28,485 nt of DNA from IMG/VR virus record IMGVR_UViG_3300034104_006281, positions 1 through 28,485 of that record; one strand, given 5' to 3'. How positions within the stretch are numbered: the stretch's first letter is position 1; each line of letters begins with the position of its first letter. Below, piece by piece: positions 1-5,835 of the stretch. The notes beneath the pieces are model-generated. The model was not told the DNA's origin, made no database searches, and was given only the letters and a program-made list of their open reading frames with translations. A program made the position numbers and the translations under genes. The DNA comes from a virus.

Positions 1-737
1 AGTTCCTTGGTTTTCTTGGCATGCGTAATATCTTCAGCCAAGGTTGGAAGATCCTCTCTTTTTCTAAAATATCTACTTGAGGCTTGGTACTTTCCAAGCA
101 GGTCTTCCCTAACCATTTCCATGTGGTGCATCGTTACTAGGTCTCTCTCGAAGACTCTAGATCTGGTGTATGAATCATCAGTAAGTCCACGAGTTGGATC
201 AATATCCGAAAACATGAACTGTACGGAATGATGTCGACTATTTGGTCCAATTTCATAAATGAACGGCACTTTGAATCTGGAATAGCCTTGATGTAGAGTT
301 GGAGTCAAGTAATTTATGTAGCGAACGGCTGTTGCCTGCAACTTGTCATTTACGATTTGGCGTTTTGCCTCTTCGAATTGTTCCTTTATGTAGAACTCAT
401 CCGCATCCATTGAAGTATAATGAGTCGCTCCAAGTTCAAGAGCTTTTTCTAAACAAGTTTGTCGCTTATCACATTCATATTTTTTAGCTCGGATCACATC
501 ATCCGGTTTAGTCAGGGATGATGGAACGAATTTTGTGAATTCCATTATTACATCAATTAGGCCTTTCTCCTTGAGCCTCTCTAGTGTTGGTAAAAGCAAT
601 GGAGAGCATTGAGTATTTCCCCATGACACCGTCTGATAAGACACAATAACAATATCAACACAGTCTCTGACCGATCGGATTGAGGCTTCTAGTGTTTCAA
701 GCCCATCGAAAACTACGTAACCTACCGCAAGCTTCAT
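1..737 (-). CDS. GT-A type glycosyltransferase, C-terminus cut by window edge
   Basis: An uninterrupted reading frame starts at ATG 737 and runs off the left end of the window (about 245 codons visible, no stop). The N-terminus MKLAVGYVVFDGLETLEASI followed by VDIVIVSYQTVSWGNTQCS resembles the start of a GT-A nucleotide-sugar transferase. About residues 115-121, MDADEFY carries the acidic D-x-D metal-binding signature of this fold. The role is probably transfer of an activated sugar to an unknown acceptor. It is the last gene of a minus-strand block with an FkbM methyltransferase, another glycosyltransferase and a pyruvyl transferase; it starts 6 bases after the stop of the FkbM gene, so the two are probably co-transcribed. 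The fold is fairly clear; donor and acceptor cannot be told. Confidence 0.7.
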   Translation of the reverse strand, partial: MKLAVGYVVFDGLETLEASIRSVRDCVDIVIVSYQTVSWGNTQCSPLLLPTLERLKEKGLIDVIMEFTKFVPSSLTKPDDVIRAKKYECDKRQTCLEKALELGATHYTSMDADEFYIKEQFEEAKRQIVNDKLQATAVRYINYLTPTLHQGYSRFKVPFIYEIGPNSRHHSVQFMFSDIDPTRGLTDDSYTRSRVFERDLVTMHHMEMVREDLLGKYQASSRYFRKREDLPTLAEDITHAKKTKE

Positions 738-743
738 TTAATT

Positions 744-1337
744 TTATTTTCCTAAAATTATATTTTCACCATTCAGTAGCAACTGTTTGAAACCGAAATT
801 ATTGCATCTATTTTTAATGTGATCTGAATGCCCATCGTGTTCAATGCATATAAGTTTTACAGATTCGAATACTACGTCAGTCAATCGGTCAAATAGAAAT
901 AAATTTGTGGATTCGACGTCAATCGTTAAAAAATCAACATTTTCTAAATGATCTGCTAGTAGCGAGCTTAATGAAATGGTTTCAACTTCGACTGGCGAGA
1001 ACTTAACATTTGAGCCGGCTTCCCATTTAATCTTATGGGATTCGTCTAATGAACTAACTGCATCCCCACCTGATGAAAATAGTGTAGCTCTTCCAGTTAG
1101 GTCAGTTACTGCCTTTTCTACAAGAATTATTGACGAATTAGTTGCGTATTGCTTTCTAAAATTCTGCATGCATATTGGATCTGGCTCCACATATACTCCA
1201 GACCATCCCAATTCGACCAATGCTCTAGTGTTACTAAACTTAAATGGGTCGTACGCTCCAATATCAAGGAATTTTCCATCAATTTTGTTATTGAAGTATT
1301 CTAAAATTATTTTCTCTTCGTTGTTTTGACTGTACAT
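744..1337 (-). CDS. FkbM-family SAM-dependent methyltransferase
   Basis: A 197-aa protein with the FkbM pattern: FLDIGAYDPFKFSNTRAL (residues 23-40) is the SAM-binding glycine-rich motif I, VYVEPDP (48-54) follows with the acidic residue expected to hold the SAM ribose, and VDFLTIDVEST (about 133-143) is the motif IV region. FkbM enzymes usually O-methylate sugars or small molecules, which fits the flanking glycosyltransferases. A TATAAATAA box on the same strand lies just upstream (1353-1361), suggesting late expression. The protein is a compact version of the family with no extra domains. Family assignment is strong; the substrate is inferred to be a sugar on a glycan made by the neighbours. 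Confidence 0.85.
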   Translation of the reverse strand: MYSQNNEEKIILEYFNNKIDGKFLDIGAYDPFKFSNTRALVELGWSGVYVEPDPICMQNFRKQYATNSSIILVEKAVTDLTGRATLFSSGGDAVSSLDESHKIKWEAGSNVKFSPVEVETISLSSLLADHLENVDFLTIDVESTNLFLFDRLTDVVFESVKLICIEHDGHSDHIKNRCNNFGFKQLLLNGENIILGK

Positions 1338-1352
1338 TTTGTAAACTTTAAA

Positions 1353-1361
1353 TTATTTATA
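1353..1361 (-). promoter_or_regulatory. T4-late-like promoter box TATAAATAA
   Basis: On the minus strand this reads TATAAATAA, matching the T4 late promoter core TATAAATA. It lies about 16 bases upstream of the ATG of the FkbM-type gene, in the short gap after the upstream glycosyltransferase gene. The same box precedes several virion genes in this window. Confidence 0.6.
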
Positions 1362-1423
1362 TTTGAATGATCTAATTTAATTAGTGGCCACTACTAAGAT
1401 CAATCGTTTTATTTTTAAATGGC

Positions 1424-1933
1424 CTATATGACATTATTATCAAAATAATTTGCTTTGGACTCGATATTAGATAGTCCAATAGAAACGTAATTACCAGGAA
1501 TTTTACTAAAATTTAGCTCTTTATAGATTCTTATGAATGCTGTATGAGATCCTCTTTTTTGTTCATTAATCTCATTCATCCATTTAATAATAAAGTCTTT
1601 ATTAGATTGAGTATTCTTAATAAAATGAACATAATCATGTGGACTATCATCAACTTTAACGTCACTCATCCAATCGACATCTAATTCAAAGTCAATTTTT
1701 TTATGAATGTTACAATCAACATCTAACCACAAAAAATCCTCATTTAATAAATTCATCATTCTTAAAAGGAACTCAGGTTTTGCTCTCACATTATCAATCC
1801 ACTCATTTCCAAAATTTTCTTCTAATATTAAATTTGGAATATAAAGGTCATCACATTGTTTCTTCAATCTAATAGCACTATTTTTATAAAAATTACTATT
1901 ATCGATATCGCAGTAAAAACTTACAAGTTTCAT
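1424..1933 (-). CDS. Small DxD glycosyltransferase-like protein
   Basis: A 169-aa protein starting MKLVSFYCDIDNSNFYKNSA. Residues 66-76 include FLWLDVDCNI, a hydrophobic strand followed by D-x-D (D71, D73), the usual metal and nucleotide-sugar binding signature of GT-A enzymes. Around residue 130, RGSHTAFIRIYKEL may form part of the acceptor side, but this is not diagnostic. At 169 aa it is short for a GT-A enzyme, so it may be a minimal catalytic domain. By eye the gene is more AT-rich than its neighbours, with many AAT, ATT and AAA codons, which may reflect recent acquisition. It sits between the pyruvyl transferase and the FkbM methyltransferase. I call it a probable glycosyltransferase; the specific family is not recognised. 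Confidence 0.6.
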   Translation of the reverse strand: MKLVSFYCDIDNSNFYKNSAIRLKKQCDDLYIPNLILEENFGNEWIDNVRAKPEFLLRMMNLLNEDFLWLDVDCNIHKKIDFELDVDWMSDVKVDDSPHDYVHFIKNTQSNKDFIIKWMNEINEQKRGSHTAFIRIYKELNFSKIPGNYVSIGLSNIESKANYFDNNVI

Positions 1934-1954
1934 ATTTTAAATGTACAGAGTTCG

Positions 1955-2734
1955 TTATTTTTTAAAAGGGCACACCTCTAATAATTTAAGAGGGTCTATT
2001 TTTAACCCAGTTGGGCTAGGCTTGCTAGAAATAAATTTAGCGAGTAGAGTATGATCTATGCTTTCTCTAAAATCTAGGAATTGTATATTTTTTTCAGTAG
2101 TAACGCTGTAATGATCATGAAATTTAAAATCATCGCCACCGATATTATTTGAAAATTTGACCCATTTTACTGGTATTCCATAAGCGTGCGCTAGTATTAT
2201 CCCGTGCAATGAGCTGGAAATGACAGTTTCACAAGACAGTAACTCGTCTATGAACTGCTCTGGCGCTAAACAGATATCAATCACTTTTGAGTTATTCTTT
2301 CTCATCCAGTTTTGATTAAGTTTGTTACAAACTAAGCCGGCGTCAATGTAGTGCGGAATTATCCCAAGCTTATGAGTCTTAGCAATATTAGGCTTGTAGT
2401 AATGCGGCATTAATAGAGCCGGGTCGCCGACTACTCCACCGAATTTGTATTTTTGGCGATTTTTTAATTTCTTAGCAGTCAAAAAACCTCTTACTGCTAG
2501 GATTTTATGAGTTTTTGGAATAGTGTCGTTCTTGAACGCAATACCGGCTCCCCAAACTTCAGTTTGGCAAGTCTGGTGATTTAGTATTGAACCGGTGATC
2601 ATTACTTTATTAATTGGGTCATCTGCTTGAGTCCAACAAGGGAATTTACCGGATATCTTATTAGCTAAATATGGAGATAATGCGTCACCGACGTTGTTGG
2701 AGAGGCAGTAGTAGACATTTATGTGATCGATCAT
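1955..2734 (-). CDS. Polysaccharide pyruvyl transferase family protein
   Basis: A 259-aa protein with the layout of the polysaccharide pyruvyl transferase family (CsaB/WcaK-like): NVGDALSPYLANKI near the N-terminus (14-27), an EVWGAGIAF segment, VVGDPALLMPHYY in the middle, and the characteristic ISSSLHGIILAHAYGIPVKW near the C-terminus, where SxHG..A...G.P is the most conserved stretch. Family members transfer pyruvate from phosphoenolpyruvate to a sugar, forming a ketal, in cell-wall and exopolysaccharide synthesis. Its start codon overlaps the stop of the upstream large glycosyltransferase (ATGA, 2731-2734), so the two are translationally coupled. The family is well supported; the target glycan is unknown. 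It is an unusual gene for a phage. Confidence 0.85.
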   Translation of the reverse strand: MIDHINVYYCLSNNVGDALSPYLANKISGKFPCWTQADDPINKVMITGSILNHQTCQTEVWGAGIAFKNDTIPKTHKILAVRGFLTAKKLKNRQKYKFGGVVGDPALLMPHYYKPNIAKTHKLGIIPHYIDAGLVCNKLNQNWMRKNNSKVIDICLAPEQFIDELLSCETVISSSLHGIILAHAYGIPVKWVKFSNNIGGDDFKFHDHYSVTTEKNIQFLDFRESIDHTLLAKFISSKPSPTGLKIDPLKLLEVCPFKK

Positions 2735-4785
2735 TTTGTTTGATAACGATAGTAATAAATTACGTTTTGTATTTTTGATTCAGTTTTAAGAAGACCGCTT
2801 TCGGTCAATGATTTTGACCATTCATGATCTTCTCCATAATTTATCTCAGGAAACTTTATTGATTTGGCAATAGTTGAGCGAATCGCATTCAAGTGATTGG
2901 GGGTACGTTCATACTTGACTCTCCCAGTTGATGCAGTTCTCCACTCGGTATATGATAAACTGTGCTCAAATATCTCAGGATTGATACCATTAGTGGTCAT
3001 CTCGCCAAGTAAAGAACAGCAGTCTGGATTTGATTGAACTGCCAATAGTATTGACTTAACATAGTCATTCGAAGGCCAATCGTCGTCATCAAAAAATGCG
3101 ACATATTTGCCAGTTGCCCTCATCAATAAGTCGTTTCTCTTTAGACCTTTGGTTTTTTCTCCATTGTCAATGTCATATAGAATTTCACACTCTCCATTAA
3201 ATTCAGCTGCTTGAGCCATAAATTCAGCAAATAGAGAGTCAAACATGGTCTTACGAGAGTGAATTGAGAGAATTAGGATTGAAAGAGTTGGGTGATTTTT
3301 TATAGCCTCACCAATTTCTATTCGATCGATTTCAGCAAATCTATTAGCTTGTCGATTTGTAAATGTAACATGATCAGCACTCCATAAAGATTGACTCTCA
3401 GTTATCGAATATTGAGAGTCCATTTGAGCTAGTCCGAAGGCTGGGTGTAAATGTTTAAATAACACAACAGAGTCTCCCATGTATTTGTATTTTCCAAGAA
3501 GCTTTGCCACTTCTTGAGCTTCAACATCGCACCATAAACTAATATATGATGGGTGATAGATGTAGTTAAAACGACGGTAATACTCCTTTCCTTCAATCGT
3601 CATCGAGCACAAATTAGATCTTTGATTACCGTCATTAAAATGGATGAATTGATCTAGGTTTGAATCAAACGCATTACGAATAATATTATCAAAGCCTCTT
3701 TCAACAAACACCATATCGTCAGACATGTTTATTAGAATATCCCAAGACTTTTCATAATAGTTTAGGTCACGATTTATTGCGTCTATTTTGTTTTTACTAC
3801 TTCCTAACACAACTGAAATTTTAGGATTCTCAAGAGATTTGATATATTCTAAATATTGGTCTAAGGTTGGATCATTATCGTCTAGGCTACATAAAACAAG
3901 ATAATTTGGGCTTACGCAATTATTAATGATGCTTACAAGACCTCGATAAAATAAATCAGGTCTACTTCGTGAAGTATACTTGAATAGAATAGTTTGATTA
4001 GATTTATTATTTCCAAGTATTGATGAATCTATTGTTTTAGCGGCTATTGTGATTACTTGTGATGCAATTGAGTCTTTCACCACCTTCTTTAGTTTAGTAA
4101 GCGTGGAAATTTTCGGAAGGTGTTCTGACCTGATTGCCCACATCTGTTTATGAACGTTTGAAGAGGTTGCTGATCCTGAAAAGTCAAGCGCAATCAATTT
4201 ATCGACATTGATAGTATCAAAGTCGGATGGATCCGTAAATATGAAAGAGTCCTCATGGATCTCAAAAGAACTGAATGGTACTCCATTAGAAATAATGAAT
4301 GCAAATTTAGAAATAATAGATGGATCCGTAAAGTCTAAACCAGCTAATCCATTTAGCAAAAGGTTTGAAGTAGCATCAGAGTTAATGATCGTAAATAGCT
4401 GCGAGCTTAGGAGACCTTTATGATCTTTATAAAAGAATCCGAATTGGGAATTAGTAGGCAGCTCATTTATTATGAATAGTTGAGGATCGAATACGGTAAC
4501 TCGGCAGTTTCGATAAGAAAGAGCAGTTAGCATGAATGGGTTAATCCGATAAGACTGATCAACTCTAGAGGCTCTTTTGGTTTTTTGAGAATTATGATCT
4601 GGAAAAAATCGATTCACTTGACCGTATTTGGATAGGCTCTTGATTATGCCTGGCGGAATATCGATTTGAGAACATATTGAGATTTCATCATACTCACACG
4701 CGCTATTTTTAAGTAGTGATTCAATGTTTTCTAGGAAAATGTCCTGTACTGGATTTGAATAGTAGGTAAATAATACTGTCTTCAC
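2731..4785 (-). CDS. Large multi-domain glycosyltransferase
   Basis: A 684-aa protein with at least two GT-A modules. The C-terminal module (about 490-684) is family-2-like: it starts LSILILSIHSRKTMFDSLF, has GLKRNDLLMRATGKYVAFFD followed by a D-rich DDDW segment near residue 565, and ends with NYGEDHEWSKSL, which fits the acceptor/catalytic ED motif. A middle module (about 265-460) starts ILFKYTSRSRPDLFYRGLVS and contains DILINMSDDMVFV near 350, a second acidic metal-binding motif. The N-terminal part (1-220), starting VLFTYYSNPVQDIFLENIES, may be a third, degenerate module. This suggests a bifunctional enzyme adding two sugars. It is the first gene of the minus-strand sugar block, with a late-like box upstream at 4805-4813, and overlaps the pyruvyl transferase by 4 bases. 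Confidence 0.75.
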   Translation of the reverse strand: MKTVLFTYYSNPVQDIFLENIESLLKNSACEYDEISICSQIDIPPGIIKSLSKYGQVNRFFPDHNSQKTKRASRVDQSYRINPFMLTALSYRNCRVTVFDPQLFIINELPTNSQFGFFYKDHKGLLSSQLFTIINSDATSNLLLNGLAGLDFTDPSIISKFAFIISNGVPFSSFEIHEDSFIFTDPSDFDTINVDKLIALDFSGSATSSNVHKQMWAIRSEHLPKISTLTKLKKVVKDSIASQVITIAAKTIDSSILGNNKSNQTILFKYTSRSRPDLFYRGLVSIINNCVSPNYLVLCSLDDNDPTLDQYLEYIKSLENPKISVVLGSSKNKIDAINRDLNYYEKSWDILINMSDDMVFVERGFDNIIRNAFDSNLDQFIHFNDGNQRSNLCSMTIEGKEYYRRFNYIYHPSYISLWCDVEAQEVAKLLGKYKYMGDSVVLFKHLHPAFGLAQMDSQYSITESQSLWSADHVTFTNRQANRFAEIDRIEIGEAIKNHPTLSILILSIHSRKTMFDSLFAEFMAQAAEFNGECEILYDIDNGEKTKGLKRNDLLMRATGKYVAFFDDDDWPSNDYVKSILLAVQSNPDCCSLLGEMTTNGINPEIFEHSLSYTEWRTASTGRVKYERTPNHLNAIRSTIAKSIKFPEINYGEDHEWSKSLTESGLLKTESKIQNVIYYYRYQTK

Positions 4786-4804
4786 TTGAGAATTTTACTT
4801 TTTC

Positions 4805-4813
4805 TTATTTATT
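4805..4813 (-). promoter_or_regulatory. T4-late-like promoter box AATAAATAA
   Basis: On the minus strand this reads AATAAATAA, one base from TATAAATAA. It ends 19 bases before the ATG of the large glycosyltransferase, in the divergent gap between the sugar block and the DnaJ gene. If real, the sugar block would be transcribed late, together with virion genes. Confidence 0.45.
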
Positions 4814-4851
4814 GACACTTTTAAACTTGTCGAAGGTATTTAGTATTATAC

Positions 4852-4860
4852 TGTAAATAG
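4852..4860 (+). promoter_or_regulatory. Weak late-like box before the DnaJ gene
   Basis: TGTAAATAG matches the late box loosely (two mismatches to TATAAATAA) and lies 17 bases before the TTG start of the DnaJ-like gene. It is the only candidate in the divergent gap for plus-strand transcription. Support is weak. Confidence 0.25.
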
Positions 4861-4877
4861 CATACTAGATTTAATCA

Positions 4878-5771
4878 TTGAAAAATTATTACGAAACGTT
4901 AGGAGTTGTAGAAACCGCTTCTCAAGATGAAATCAAAAAGGCTTATCGTAAGCTAGTGACCGAACATCATCCTGATAAAAATGGAGGAAGTAAGGAATCT
5001 GAGGATAAGTTCAAAGAGATTGCCGAAGCCTACGAAACTGTAGGTAATGCAACCAAGCGTAAGACGTATGATGCTAGTCGTGGCCCAAGAGGTCACCATA
5101 ATAGTTTCTATGATAGTTTCCAAGATTTTTCCTTTGGTGGACGTCGCTCTGACTTTAAGAATCTAACTCATACTGTTGATAAATGGGCTTCCATCAAAGA
5201 GGTAATGGAAGGAATTTCTTTTGATATTCAGTATTCCATAACCAAAAACGCTGGAGGTTCAACCAGTACCGAGATGAAGAACTTAAAAGTATCGGTCAAT
5301 TTGGCCGAGAATGGGTATCCTATCACGGTCGAAAACGGCAGATACTGTATTCTGTTAAAGGTTAGGGGAGGAGGTTCCATACAAGAGACAAACGAGACTG
5401 ATTTTTTCGGCAGGGCTAGAAAAATGTTGGTGACTGGTGATCTAATAGTTAGAGTAAACATTGACATGTTGGGACTAGATATTGATCAAAGTGACATTAT
5501 TCAAAGAATCGAATTGTCCTTACATGATGTATTATTCAGCGAAGAGACCTTATTAGAGAGCCCATTGGGCAAGAAATATCGAATAAAATCATTCAATCGG
5601 GACACCCTTAATGACATTACTGTCAGAATACCCAATCAGGGACTTGTTTCAGCCTTTGGTAATAGAGGCAATTACGTATTTAAGATAATTGTGAACAAGC
5701 CAGATTTTTCAAAAATTAGTGAAGAAAAACTGCAGATTTTAAAAGACTTGCTACTCGACTTTAATAAATAA
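4878..5771 (+). CDS. DnaJ-like (Hsp40) co-chaperone
   Basis: A 297-aa protein beginning with a canonical J domain: YYETLGV at residues 4-10, [18 protein letters not shown] at 20-37 with the essential HPD tripeptide (31-33), and [18 protein letters not shown] short Gly/Phe/Ser stretch follows (about 70-95), then a C-terminal substrate-binding region ending [20 protein letters not shown], which resembles the second half of a DnaJ C-terminal domain. There is no CxxCxGxG zinc finger, so it is a class II (CbpA/DnaJB-like) type. The start is TTG, which places the J domain at the usual distance; no ATG lies near. J proteins stimulate host Hsp70 (DnaK). Directly upstream of the protease and capsid genes, it may help capsid folding, much as T4 uses gp31 and gp40. 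Confidence 0.9.
   Translation: MKNYYETLGVVETASQDEIKKAYRKLVTEHHPDKNGGSKESEDKFKEIAEAYETVGNATKRKTYDASRGPRGHHNSFYDSFQDFSFGGRRSDFKNLTHTVDKWASIKEVMEGISFDIQYSITKNAGGSTSTEMKNLKVSVNLAENGYPITVENGRYCILLKVRGGGSIQETNETDFFGRARKMLVTGDLIVRVNIDMLGLDIDQSDIIQRIELSLHDVLFSEETLLESPLGKKYRIKSFNRDTLNDITVRIPNQGLVSAFGNRGNYVFKIIVNKPDFSKISEEKLQILKDLLLDFNK
5763..5771 (+). promoter_or_regulatory. Late-like box AATAAATAA overlapping the DnaJ stop codon
   Basis: AATAAATAA overlaps the last codons and stop of the DnaJ gene and lies about 36 bases ahead of a better TATAAATAA at 5808. It may be a secondary start site for the protease gene or a by-product of an Asn-Lys-stop ending in AT-rich DNA. Confidence 0.3.
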
Positions 5772-5807
5772 TGATAGTACTGCTCACCTTATACGAAAGG
5801 GGGCACG

Positions 5808-5816
5808 TATAAATAA
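5808..5816 (+). promoter_or_regulatory. T4-late-like promoter box TATAAATAA before protease
   Basis: This is a perfect TATAAATAA, 19 bases ahead of the TTG start of the prohead protease gene. The extended sequence TATAAATAATCAAA is identical to the box inside the end of the protease gene that precedes the capsid gene (7698), which argues against chance. Confidence 0.7.
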
Positions 5817-5835
5817 TCAAAAAAGTCGAATTACG

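Noticed and set aside
7-487. Two short plus-strand open frames at the left edge
   Set aside because: They lie opposite a minus-strand frame that is open for 245 codons and has a glycosyltransferase DxD motif.
976-1329. A 117-aa plus-strand open frame opposite the FkbM gene
   Set aside because: The minus frame has clear SAM-binding motifs; the plus frame has no domain and no leader.
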